42,689 nucleotides of DNA from Actinomycetes bacterium (GTDB lineage Bacteria; Actinomycetota; Thermoleophilia; BMS3ABIN01), in the NCBI GenBank assembly GCA_021790115.1, contig JAJYIM010000015.1, positions 1 through 42,689 on the forward strand, read 5' to 3'. This document shows positions 8,009-15,592 of this stretch, piece after piece. Each line of letters starts with the position of its first letter. The stretch's first letter is position 1. The notes below the pieces were generated by a model, which was not told the origin of the DNA, ran no database searches, and worked only from the letters and a program-made list of their open reading frames with translations. The position numbers were made by a program, and so were the translations under genes.

Positions 8009-9460
8009 CTATATATATCCCAAGTCCTGGAGGCGCCGGCGCACCTCTTCCTCATCCTCCTCCGAGTACCCGGCTCCCCGTGTTGACTGCCTGCTGCCGG
8101 CAGCAGCCGCTTCTTCCATTTTATCCGGCCTGCGGCCGCCTCCCTCGGTACCGCCCGGCGCTGAGCCGCTGATGAGCGCTTCTGCAAGGACTCGCCCGTC
8201 CCACTCCGGTATGGCCGGCAGTCCCATTATGTTAGCAATAGTCGGCGCGATGTCTACCATGCTGGCCGCCGGCAGCCTGGCCCTGCGCACGCTCGGTCCG
8301 CTGAGAATGAGGATACCCTCCCGCCGGTGGGTGCCGGTGAACGACAGGCGCCCAAACTGGTGCGGCGGGCCGCAAATTATCCTTGCTTGCGCCAGCTCCT
8401 CAGAAGTCTTGTAAATGCCTTGGTAAGAGTAATCACGCAGCTCCACTACAAGGTCGGGCATTTCATCAAGAAGCGGCCCATCATAAAGCTCTTCGCGGTC
8501 ATAGAACCGCGTAGCTACCGGCTTGCCGTCGTCGGGATCCACAAGTCCCGCCAACGCTCCCCTGGCCTCAGCGACAACAGCCCGTCGCTGTGACTCGCCC
8601 TCAATCACTCCCAGCGGGCGCCGTCCCTTAAGGTTCACGTAAAAACAGCCAAACTGGGCAATCGAAAAAATGCGCGTGCGCGAGAAATCGATGTCCGAGA
8701 CAAACGAGTCTACAAAAATCTGCCAGCGTCTGTCCGAGTCGTCGCGCCCCAGTACTTTTTTCAGCCGCTTCCGGGAAGTTGTGGGAAAGCGGTCCCTAAG
8801 TTTGCCGGTGATGAACTGCTGCGCGCCCCCACCGCTGCGGCGGGGTAAAAATGTGAGCAGGCCGGCCTGGGCCAGGAATCTGTTGAGGCAGATGTCACTT
8901 TTAAGCTCACCGAAACCGTGATCCGACATTATCAGCAAGTCCCGAGCCTCCAGCCACTCCTCCCAGCTTCCCCCCAATGCCTGGTCGATCCTCTCGTAGA
9001 CGCCGAAAATTGCCTCGGCGCGCCGCTCGTCGCCCGGGGCCGGAGCGCCCGCCATCATCCTTGCCGCCGAATCCCAAAAGATGTGCTGGAAGCTGTCGGT
9101 GGACCTGAAGACGGCCACCAGCAGGTCCCAATCATCCCGTTTCATCAGATAATCGATTGTATCAATCTCTACCTCGAGATGGGCCCGGAGCTGCCGGATG
9201 CACTCGCCCTCCGGATCCGGATGGCGGCTGGCCAGGTAGCGGTAGTCAATCGACGAAGAAATATCAAAATTCGGCAATGCATCAATAATGTTCCTGCGCT
9301 CGCCGATGGGGAAAATTGATTTCTCGTTAAAACGGGGAGCATCCATGCCCGATATCATGATGCCGTTCACCGGAGCGGCTGGATACGTCACCGGCACATC
9401 ATAAACGCAAACTCTTTTTCCTTCGCTGCTGGCAAGCGACCATAACGATGTTCCTCTCAC
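8009..9460 (-). CDS. Alkaline-phosphatase superfamily phosphodiesterase, main part (frameshifted from its N-terminus)
   Basis: A 483-codon open frame matching the central and C-terminal parts of type I phosphodiesterase/nucleotide pyrophosphatase-like hydrolases. Metal-ligand motifs are visible: LLIMSDHGFGE, GTHRREGILILSGP and MVDIAPTIANIMGLP. The tail SEEDEEEVRRRLQDLGYI is common in this family. The apparent GTG start overlaps the stop of 9457-9720. The residues NNANTVRGTSLW that should join the halves are readable in this frame just upstream, so this is one gene split by a one-base shift near 9470. Confidence 0.8.
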   Translation of the reverse strand: MRGTSLWSLASSEGKRVCVYDVPVTYPAAPVNGIMISGMDAPRFNEKSIFPIGERRNIIDALPNFDISSSIDYRYLASRHPDPEGECIRQLRAHLEVEIDTIDYLMKRDDWDLLVAVFRSTDSFQHIFWDSAARMMAGAPAPGDERRAEAIFGVYERIDQALGGSWEEWLEARDLLIMSDHGFGELKSDICLNRFLAQAGLLTFLPRRSGGGAQQFITGKLRDRFPTTSRKRLKKVLGRDDSDRRWQIFVDSFVSDIDFSRTRIFSIAQFGCFYVNLKGRRPLGVIEGESQRRAVVAEARGALAGLVDPDDGKPVATRFYDREELYDGPLLDEMPDLVVELRDYSYQGIYKTSEELAQARIICGPPHQFGRLSFTGTHRREGILILSGPSVRRARLPAASMVDIAPTIANIMGLPAIPEWDGRVLAEALISGSAPGGTEGGGRRPDKMEEAAAAGSRQSTRGAGYSEEDEEEVRRRLQDLGYI

Positions 9461-9720
9461 CGTGTTGGCGTTATTGGCTCAAGGCCGTAGCTTCCAGAGC
9501 GGAAGCGGAAAAATCCGACCGAGCCGTGCTTGCCCGGGTTTGTGCCCATGTAAAATGAGCTCCAGGCGGCGGGGGTTATCGGCGGCACCGTGGACATTAA
9601 TGCCGCCCGGCTGCCGGTCTCCATCAGCCGGCTGAAGTTTGGCAGCCGTCCCAGACCGGCCAGGTAATCGATGACCTTGAAGGTGCCGCCGTCAAGGCCA
9701 ATTATGCAGGTTTTTGCCAA
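9457..9720 (-). CDS. Alkaline-phosphatase superfamily phosphodiesterase, N-terminal fragment
   Basis: 87 residues beginning MAKTCIIGLDGGTFKVIDYL, in which D9 and the following G-G-T carry the first metal ligand and the likely nucleophile threonine. PPITPAAWSSFYMGTNPGKHG follows, typical of this hydrolase family. It ends abruptly at PITPTR instead of running on into the frame 8009-9460. The N-terminus alone cannot be a working enzyme, so the locus is a pseudogene, contains a sequencing error, or needs ribosomal frameshifting. No slippery heptamer is evident. Confidence 0.8.
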   Translation of the reverse strand: MAKTCIIGLDGGTFKVIDYLAGLGRLPNFSRLMETGSRAALMSTVPPITPAAWSSFYMGTNPGKHGSVGFFRFRSGSYGLEPITPTR

Positions 9721-9902
9721 GCAGTTCTCCAGTGTCGCCCTGGAATCTTGGCATCAAGTCTGAAGCATGCAAGTCAATGATCCGGGCGCAGTGAACTCTT
9801 CACGCATTACTAAAACATTGTAACAAGAAAACTATAAAGCAAAGCCTGCGGTTGGCAAAGTTGAGGCCAAGTTTAAAGGCGGAGCAAGTGAAGAAAGGCC
9901 TG

Positions 9903-10082
9903 GAATCTATCTCAAAAGGCATATTCTGCTGCGGCCGGCTGCAAAGGCGATGGGCGGCGTCCTCGGAGCAAAAAGTCCTCGACGTACCGCAGCGGGTACG
10001 ACTGCGGGCTTTTTACTCCTGCGTCCTTGCCCATCGCCTTTTCGCTCGGCCTCGCTGCGAACAGCCTTTTGAGATAAATTCT
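9903..10082. repeat. Dispersed palindromic repeat, copy 2
   Basis: A 180-bp element bounded by GAATCTATCTCAAAAGGC and its near-complement GCCTTTTGAGATAAATTC (17/18). Arms such as GCAAAGGCGATGGGC and GCCCATCGCC make most of the element an imperfect palindrome. The centre carries AAAAAG and CTTTTT flanking a GTACC/GGTAC stem, which resembles a bidirectional terminator. The rest of 9721-10186 holds no gene that I can see. Confidence 0.92.
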
Positions 10083-10100
10083 TGGTGGTTCGTTTCACGG

Positions 10101-10130
10101 CGGCGGGGCGCAGCAGGCTGCGCCCCGCCG
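10101..10130. terminator. GC-rich hairpin downstream of the NosD-like gene
   Basis: CGGCGGGGCGCAG and CTGCGCCCCGCCG form a perfect 13-bp stem with a four-base loop. There is no T-run on either side, so it is either an atypical terminator or a REP-like hairpin. A related GGGGCGCAGC hairpin occurs at 14813-14843. Confidence 0.5.
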
Positions 10131-10186
10131 ATTCTCGTATTTAAGCCGGGGCGCAGGGCCGTGCGCGCCTACGGCTTCATCTGCTT

Positions 10187-11611
10187 TTAAGGATATGTGT
10201 ATGTGGCGCCGGCGCCGTCCTGGGCGCTGCCGCTTAGGGCTGATACCCAGGAGGCCACTCCCGTGGGCACGTTATAGATCAAGGTGACCGTGCCGGAAGC
10301 GCCCGCCAGGATGTTGCCGCTGCCGACAGCCGCCGGCAAGGTTGAAGCAAGCGTGACGCCGTTGGTGTTGCTGCTGCCCGTCAGATTTACCGACCAGGCC
10401 TCAGCCGTGCCGGTGTTGTTAACCGTCCAGGTAACCGACAACCGCCCGGACAGGTAATCAGACAGGGAAGCCCAGAAGGGGCTGGGAGCGCCCAGGCCCA
10501 GGGAAGGCTTGCCGCTGGACACCATTGCCGTCAGCGGCAGATTGTCCTGGCCGCCGGTAAACACATAGGAGCTGTCAACAAAACCGTCATTGTTGCTGTC
10601 GGGCGATGTCCAGCTGCTCCAGTAGTTGCCACCCACGGGAGCCGGCTCGTTAAAGACGTTGCCGGAGCCGCCGCTGACGCTCGCCTGCGGCGTTGTCATG
10701 CTGGTGAAGTTGTTGTGATAAATAGTGTTATTGCTGGAGTTATTAAGGCTGATCTCACCCACGCCGGCCATGCCGCCCATGCTCGATGACATCCCCGACA
10801 TGTTGTTATTGCTGGTCGTGTTGCCGACAATCGTATTGCCATCCGACATGTTGAGCCAAAAACCGTTGTTGGCGTTGCCGGAAGCCTCGTTGCCGGTGAA
10901 GCTGTTGCTGTTATTGCCAGGATCAATGCAGAAGCCGTTGCCGGCATTCATGTCTGAATTATTTCCAGTAAAGCTGTTATTCCCGGAGTTTTGCAGAGAG
11001 ATGCCGTCACCCATGGAAGCGCCCATAACCATATTCATCAAAAGCATGTTGTAGCCGGAGTTGTTTAGGTTTATCCCCACCGCGTCGGCGTTGGAGCTGT
11101 TTGACATCAGCATGTTGCTGTTGGCGGCGTTAAGATTGATCCCGGTCGAGACGTTGCTGCCGGTGCTTACCTGTGAGATGGTGTTATTTTGAGAGCTGTC
11201 CAGATTAACGCCGTTATTGAATGCATCTATGGTGACGTCCTCGACAGTGACTCCGCTTCTGGCGGAAAGGTAGACGCCGTCGGCAGCGCTGTTGCCGGCG
11301 CCCGTCATGGTAAAGCCGTTGCCGTTTAAGGTGATGGAGTCGCTGTCAATTTCAATGCCTGCCCCGGACGCGAAAGTGAGGTTGCCGCCCAGCGTGCAGG
11401 TTCCGGTGCCCGCGTCCCAGGCGCCGATGTTGCTGCAATCCCCGCCGCCGGCCGCGTTGGAGATATGCTGCGTACCCGCCACGTACTGAGAGCCCGCCGC
11501 CCCGGCCGCCGCACCTGCAAAAGTTGCAAACAAGGCTGCCACCAGGCCGATAAACAGGATAGTGACAGCCGCCCCCGCCAACCCCTTCATCATCCTTCCA
11601 TTGACACCCAT
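10187..11611 (-). CDS. Secreted NosD-like right-handed beta-helix protein
   Basis: About 474 residues. A signal peptide (MMKGLAGAAVTILFIGLVAALFATFAGAAAGA) is followed by Asn-rich parallel beta-helix repeats (NNTISQ, NNSFTGNNSDMNAGNG, NSNSFTGNEASG). These end in a block like those closing NosD-family domains (NYWSSWTSPDSNNDGFVD). The C-terminal 110 residues look like a CARDB/DUF11-type beta-sandwich (LSVTWTVNNTGTAEAWSVNLTG). Beta-helix proteins of this kind bind or cleave carbohydrates, and no catalytic residues are identifiable. The ATG at 11611 is chosen because AAGGGG lies five bases upstream. A TTG at 11638 would add nine residues. Confidence 0.78.
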   Translation of the reverse strand: MGVNGRMMKGLAGAAVTILFIGLVAALFATFAGAAAGAAGSQYVAGTQHISNAAGGGDCSNIGAWDAGTGTCTLGGNLTFASGAGIEIDSDSITLNGNGFTMTGAGNSAADGVYLSARSGVTVEDVTIDAFNNGVNLDSSQNNTISQVSTGSNVSTGINLNAANSNMLMSNSSNADAVGINLNNSGYNMLLMNMVMGASMGDGISLQNSGNNSFTGNNSDMNAGNGFCIDPGNNSNSFTGNEASGNANNGFWLNMSDGNTIVGNTTSNNNMSGMSSSMGGMAGVGEISLNNSSNNTIYHNNFTSMTTPQASVSGGSGNVFNEPAPVGGNYWSSWTSPDSNNDGFVDSSYVFTGGQDNLPLTAMVSSGKPSLGLGAPSPFWASLSDYLSGRLSVTWTVNNTGTAEAWSVNLTGSSNTNGVTLASTLPAAVGSGNILAGASGTVTLIYNVPTGVASWVSALSGSAQDGAGATYTYP

Positions 11612-11784
11612 TCCAACCCCTTTCCCTAAGGCCCCCAACCCTAATGTCCGCTGCTAAGTATACGCTTCATTCCGAAAAAGTCAATAATATTAGTCAAGTA
11701 TTTGTAACATACTGAAACTATTACATTTTGTAGGATTACTTCTTGTAGGAGAGATAAAAACGCGACCCGTTACTTCCAACAAGG

Positions 11785-11826
11785 TATAATTTTTAATTTG
11801 CGTCTCAGTTATGGGACTCAGTTATG
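11785..11826 (+). promoter_or_regulatory. Candidate promoter and direct repeat before the MFS gene
   Basis: A TATAAT hexamer at 11785-11790 (no good -35) is followed by two copies of CTCAGTTATG at 11804 and 11817, 13 bp apart, just upstream of the MFS start. The repeats may be an operator. The rest of the 11639-11854 gap is AT-rich without further recognisable features. Confidence 0.35.
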
Positions 11827-11854
11827 ACTGTATGATGAAAAGAGGCTTGAACCT

Positions 11855-13168
11855 GTGCCAAACACTAATTCTGGCAAGTACGATAATAACGATAACGCCA
11901 ATGAGGAAACCTTCGTCCTGGAGGCCGAGGCCGAGACGTCGCCGCGGCGGCGCGGGAATCCGTTTGCTTCACTGAGATACCGGGACTACCGCTATTTCTG
12001 GTCCGGAGCGCTTGTCTCAAACATCGGCACCTGGATGCAGAACGTGGGCGTTGGCTGGGTTGTATATGACCTGGCGAGGACCGGCAATCCGTCGCTGGCG
12101 CTGGGTGTGATCAATTTTCTCAACCTGCTGCCGATGACGCTGTTCACCCTCTTTGCCGGCGTCATCGCCGACCGTCTCGACCGCAAGCGGTTTATCATAG
12201 CAACGCAGGCGCTGTTAATGCTGCAGGCATTGGTGCTGGCGTGGCTGACCCAGACAAATGAGGCGACGATGATGGTCATCGGGGCGCTCGTGCTCATTGG
12301 CGGCATCGTCACCGCCTTCGCCTTTCCTGCCTGGCAGGCGATCATGCCGGATATCGTGCCGCGCCGATCGCTGCTTAACGCGATTGCCCTCAACGCGGCC
12401 CAGTTTAACAGCGCCCGCCTGCTGGGACCGTTGCTGGGAGGCCTCGTCTTCGCCCGCTGGGGAGCTCCGGAGGTCTTTTACATTAATGCCATAAGTTTCC
12501 TGTTTGTCATCGGGGCGATGGCCTTCATTCATCCGCGGCAGGAGCGGCACAAGGCCGGCAGCGAAGGCGCCCTGGCGACACTGACTGCCGGCGTCCGTTA
12601 CGCCCGCCAGAACGCGCATGTCGGCTGGATGCTGATTAGCGCTTTTGCCCTCTCCCTGTTCGGCATGCCTTATGTCGCGCTGATGCCGGTGATGGCCGCC
12701 CAGGTCCTGGGCAGGGGGGCGTCAGGCTACTCGTTGCTGATGGCTGCCGGCGGCCTGGGCGCAGTGGGCGGCGCCCTCTCAGTCGCCAGCATGCCCGCCG
12801 GCGTCAGCCGCAGCCTGCTCATCCGCCTGGGGCTGATGGGCATGGGCTCATCGCTGCTTTTGTTCTCGCTATCGCGCAACTTTTATTTGTCGCTGGTCTT
12901 TGTGGCGATGGCCGGCTTCTCCTTTCTGATGGGAATGTCCGCCAGCACCACCGGGCTGCAAGCAGCCGCGCCGGCGCAGCTACGGGGCCGGGTGATGGCG
13001 CTGTTTGTGCTCTGTTTTGGTGGCGTGCAGCCGTTTTCCGCCCTCGGCTTCGGATTGCTGGGCGACGTTGCCGGCGTGCCGCTTGCGATTGGCAGCGGCG
13101 CCGTGGCGCTGATGGCTTACGCCGGCTACCAGTTCATCAGGCCGGGGTTGCTGCGGGCTCCGGGCTAG
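11855..13168 (+). CDS. MFS transporter (EntS/MFS_3-like exporter)
   Basis: 437 residues. A polar N-terminal extension of about 40 residues precedes SLRYRDYRYFWSGALVSNIGTWMQNVGVGWVVYDL, the characteristic opening of MFS_3/EntS-type transporters. About 12 hydrophobic segments follow. The conserved loop-2/3 motif GVIADRLDRKRFI is present, and LRGRVMALFVLCFGGVQPFSALGFGLLGD occurs in the C-terminal half. Relatives export siderophores or drugs, but no substrate is suggested here. The start is GTG with AGAGG upstream. It appears monocistronic. Confidence 0.88.
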   Translation: MPNTNSGKYDNNDNANEETFVLEAEAETSPRRRGNPFASLRYRDYRYFWSGALVSNIGTWMQNVGVGWVVYDLARTGNPSLALGVINFLNLLPMTLFTLFAGVIADRLDRKRFIIATQALLMLQALVLAWLTQTNEATMMVIGALVLIGGIVTAFAFPAWQAIMPDIVPRRSLLNAIALNAAQFNSARLLGPLLGGLVFARWGAPEVFYINAISFLFVIGAMAFIHPRQERHKAGSEGALATLTAGVRYARQNAHVGWMLISAFALSLFGMPYVALMPVMAAQVLGRGASGYSLLMAAGGLGAVGGALSVASMPAGVSRSLLIRLGLMGMGSSLLLFSLSRNFYLSLVFVAMAGFSFLMGMSASTTGLQAAAPAQLRGRVMALFVLCFGGVQPFSALGFGLLGDVAGVPLAIGSGAVALMAYAGYQFIRPGLLRAPG

Positions 13169-13206
13169 CAAGCGCTTTCGGCGCCGGGAACCACGCCGTC
13201 CGGTAA

Positions 13207-13300
13207 GAATCTGTCTGAAAGGGCATATTCTGCTGGGGCCGGCTGCAAAGCTGGGACTGCGCCCTCGCTGCGAACAGCCGATAGATTCTTAGATAAATTC
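13207..13300. repeat. Dispersed palindromic repeat, copy 3 (internally deleted)
   Basis: The left end GAATCTGTCTGAAAGGGC, then ATATTCTGCTGGGGCCGGC, and the right end CGAACAGCCGATAGATTC plus AGATAAATTC match the other copies. The central hairpin of about 90 bp is missing. It lies between the MFS gene and queD. Confidence 0.8.
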
Positions 13301-13345
13301 TAAGGTACAATCTTTTCAGTTCCCTTTTTGCAGTGGAGATTTAAC

Positions 13346-13720
13346 ATGGATGTTTTCAAGGCATTTTCAATCGAGGCCGCGCACTACCTGCCAGGGTTGC
13401 CGGAAGGCCACAAATGCAGGCGGCTCCACGGGCATTCCTTCCGGGTCGAAGTGCATGTTTCTGGAGAAGCGAACCCGGACAGCGGCTGGGTGATTGATTT
13501 TGCCGACATCAAGCAGGCCTTCGCGCCGCTTCATGAGCAACTGGATCACCGCTGCCTGAATGAGGTCGAGGGGCTCCAGAACCCGACCAGCGAGAACATC
13601 GCCCGCTGGATCTGGGGGCGGCTGGCGCCGAATCTGCCGGGGCTTTCCCGGATCGTGGTTCAGGAGACTGCTTCTGCCGGTTGCGCCTATGGCGGCCCGG
13701 AGCGCGATGATGGCAGCTAA
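13346..13720 (+). CDS. queD: 6-carboxy-tetrahydropterin synthase QueD
   Basis: 124 residues, normal QueD length. Zinc-binding H13 (AAHYLP), H28 and H30 (RLHGHSF) and catalytic C24 (GHKCRR) are present, with a C-terminal glutamate in VVQETASAGCAY. It converts dihydroneopterin triphosphate to 6-carboxy-tetrahydropterin, the second step towards preQ0. The ATG at 13346 fits the family start and follows GTGGAGA. Its 3' end overlaps queC by 14 bases, so the two are cotranscribed. Confidence 0.95.
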   Translation: MDVFKAFSIEAAHYLPGLPEGHKCRRLHGHSFRVEVHVSGEANPDSGWVIDFADIKQAFAPLHEQLDHRCLNEVEGLQNPTSENIARWIWGRLAPNLPGLSRIVVQETASAGCAYGGPERDDGS

Positions 13721-14408
13721 AACCGTCTGTCTCCTTTCCGGAGGAATGGATTCCACCACTCTTCTGTACCATCTCATTGACATGGGAGACGAAGTGTTAG
13801 CACTCTCTTTTGATTACGGCCAGCGGCACCAGAAGGAACTGGAGTTTGCGGCGCGCGCGTGCGCGCGCCTGAGCGTGGCCCACAAGGTTGTGGACTTGGG
13901 GGGCGTCTCCGAGCTTCTCCACGGCAGCGCTCTAACTTCACCCAATGTTAAAGTTCCCCACGGCCACTATGAGGACCAGTCCATGAAGTCAACTGTTGTG
14001 CCAAACCGCAACATGATCCTGATGTCCATAGCCGGCGGGTATGCGGTTGCTGAAGGCTGCGGCCGGCTGGCGGTGGCTGTCCACGGCGGCGACCACGCCG
14101 TCTATCCGGATTGCCGGCCGCAGTTTATCGCCGGTTTCGAAGCGGTGCTTCAGTCGGGAAATTACGGGCGCGTCAGTGTTTACGTTCCGTTCCTGAACTG
14201 GACAAAAACTGACATTGCCCGCCTGGGATTAAAGCTGGGGATTGATTACGAACGGGACACCTGGAGTTGTTACGAAGGCGGCGAGCTGCCCTGCGGCAAG
14301 TGCGGCACCTGTGTGGAGCGGGCGGAGGCGCTGGCGGCGGCGGGAGATTCCGGGAATATCCCAGGAAACAATCATGAGCGGCGACTGGAAATACAAACCA
14401 AAGATTGA
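13707..14408 (+). CDS. queC: 7-cyano-7-deazaguanine synthase QueC
   Basis: 233 residues. The PP-loop ATPase motif SGGMDSTT is at 11-18. A C-terminal zinc site is seen in CYEGGELPCGKCGTC, and VHGGDHAVYPDCRPQF is characteristic. It makes preQ0 from 7-carboxy-7-deazaguanine, ATP and ammonia. The tandem ATG at 13707 and 13710 inside queD is the natural start. The gene overlaps queD upstream and queF downstream, giving a tight queD-queC-queF operon. Confidence 0.96.
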   Translation: MMAAKTVCLLSGGMDSTTLLYHLIDMGDEVLALSFDYGQRHQKELEFAARACARLSVAHKVVDLGGVSELLHGSALTSPNVKVPHGHYEDQSMKSTVVPNRNMILMSIAGGYAVAEGCGRLAVAVHGGDHAVYPDCRPQFIAGFEAVLQSGNYGRVSVYVPFLNWTKTDIARLGLKLGIDYERDTWSCYEGGELPCGKCGTCVERAEALAAAGDSGNIPGNNHERRLEIQTKD

Positions 14409-14805
14409 GGACATGTCAGATTCAGAGCTGGCTGAACGCATCAGAGCGGCGATGGAGTTTGAAAACCCGCACCGGATTAAAACAATTCCCTATTTGGGCA
14501 AGGTTTCCGAGCAGGTCAGCTATGACTTTTCCGAGCTGGTGGCCCGCTGCCCGGTGACGGGTTACCTGGATTTCTACCGGGCCAAGATCGATTTCATCCC
14601 CGGCAACCTCCTGCCGGAGTTAAAGTCGCTGAAGCTGTATTATTTCGGCTTTGCCGACCTGCCGATCTCGCATGAACACCTGGCGGCCCGCATCTACACC
14701 GATTTTTGCCAGGTTGTCAAGCCGGTCGCCTGCCGGCTCCTGTTGACGGCAGGGATCAGGGGCGGAATTGAGACCACGATCCTGGCCGGCGAGAAAGAAC
14801 TGTAG
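14374..14805 (+). CDS. queF: NADPH-dependent preQ0 reductase QueF
   Basis: 143 residues, the short single-domain QueF type. The covalent-catalysis cysteine C59 and the aspartate D66 are in CPVTGYLDF, where most relatives have CPVTGQPDF. ELKSLKLYYF and SHEH follow, supplying the glutamate that binds preQ0. It reduces preQ0 to preQ1. The usual F(R/S)D-x-G-x-FHE segment reads FADLPISHEH and is divergent. Its ATG lies within the end of queC. Confidence 0.92.
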   Translation: MSGDWKYKPKIEDMSDSELAERIRAAMEFENPHRIKTIPYLGKVSEQVSYDFSELVARCPVTGYLDFYRAKIDFIPGNLLPELKSLKLYYFGFADLPISHEHLAARIYTDFCQVVKPVACRLLLTAGIRGGIETTILAGEKEL

Positions 14806-14812
14806 GGGCGCC

Positions 14813-14843
14813 GGGGCGCAGCGTGCGGGGCACGCTGCGCCCC
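14813..14843. terminator. Perfect GC-rich hairpin between convergent queF and queE
   Basis: GGGGCGCAGCGTGC pairs with GCACGCTGCGCCCC across a three-base loop (14 bp). It separates two convergent genes but has no T-run, so it is either a non-canonical bidirectional terminator or a REP-like repeat. It shares GGGGCGCAG/CTGCGCCCC with 10101-10130. Confidence 0.55.
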
Positions 14844-14874
14844 TGTGCTTTGCCCCCATACTGCTGCAACCACA

Positions 14875-15495
14875 TCACCTTACCCCCAGCAGCACGTGCA
14901 GCCGCGGCAGCAGCCGCCAGCCGCGCTCCTGGACCGGACCGCGCAGCGCCGCCATCTTCCTTACCGCTGCAAGCGGTTCAGTCCCAAGAGGCATGATGAA
15001 TACTTCCCGCCCGGGATGCCGCGCCGCTACTTCTGCGGCTTCTTCCAGGTCATCAACCGAATCAACTGCGAACTTCAGCGGCCCCGGCGGCAGCCCCGGC
15101 GCCAGCAGGCGTTCTTCCGGCGGCACGCCAGAATTGGAGAGCTTCGGCGAGATCACATAGTTGCCAACCAGAGAGGCCAGCCCGGCCGGCGGCGCGATGG
15201 TCCCGTTTGTCTCGATGTCAACTATCTTTCCCGCCTTGGCGAGCGCGCCGGCAAGATCCACCAGCCCGCCTCCCGCCAGCATCGGCTCGCCGCCTGTGAT
15301 CACCACCCTGCCCGGCCCGGGCGCGGCCAGGTCCAAAATTTCGTCCAATTCCAGCGGCCGGCCGCTTTCATGCCTGGTGTCGCAATACGAGCAGCGCAGA
15401 TTACAGCCCGACAGGCGCACGAATGTAGCCGGCATGCCAATCGCCGGCCCTTCTCCCTGCAGTGATGAGAAGATCTCGTTGACTTGGTAAGTCAT
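14875..15495 (-). CDS. queE: 7-carboxy-7-deazaguanine synthase QueE
   Basis: 206 residues. Radical SAM cluster cysteines C31, C35 and C38 are in CNLRCSYC, followed by the queE-typical DTRHE and VVITGGEPML. It rearranges 6-carboxy-tetrahydropterin to 7-carboxy-7-deazaguanine, supplying the step between QueD and QueC. It faces the queDCF operon tail to tail, so the four preQ1 genes are adjacent but on two transcripts. No queA, tgt or preQ1 riboswitch was seen. Confidence 0.95.
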   Translation of the reverse strand: MTYQVNEIFSSLQGEGPAIGMPATFVRLSGCNLRCSYCDTRHESGRPLELDEILDLAAPGPGRVVITGGEPMLAGGGLVDLAGALAKAGKIVDIETNGTIAPPAGLASLVGNYVISPKLSNSGVPPEERLLAPGLPPGPLKFAVDSVDDLEEAAEVAARHPGREVFIMPLGTEPLAAVRKMAALRGPVQERGWRLLPRLHVLLGVR

Positions 15496-15539
15496 GCCCC
15501 TATTTTAAGGCCCGCCCAAGGGAGATGACAGCTTTTATA

Positions 15540-15571
15540 AAAGGAGCGCCAGACGCTGATGGCGCTCCTTT
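15540..15571. terminator. Bidirectional intrinsic terminator between pstS and queE
   Basis: AAAGGAGCGCC and GGCGCTCCTTT form an 11-bp stem with a 10-base loop, with A and T bases at the base on both sides. It lies just after the pstS stop and before the queE start on the minus strand, ending pstS transcription. Confidence 0.8.
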
Positions 15572-15592
15572 ATTGCGCCGGGGCATGTTTTA

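Noticed and set aside
9903-10082. CRISPR array or insertion sequence
   Set aside because: The repeats are single, widely spaced copies of about 180 bp without spacers, and no transposase or Cas gene is present in the window.
13301-13345. preQ1 riboswitch before queD
   Set aside because: Neither the queD nor the queE leader contains the preQ1-I core or room for larger classes.
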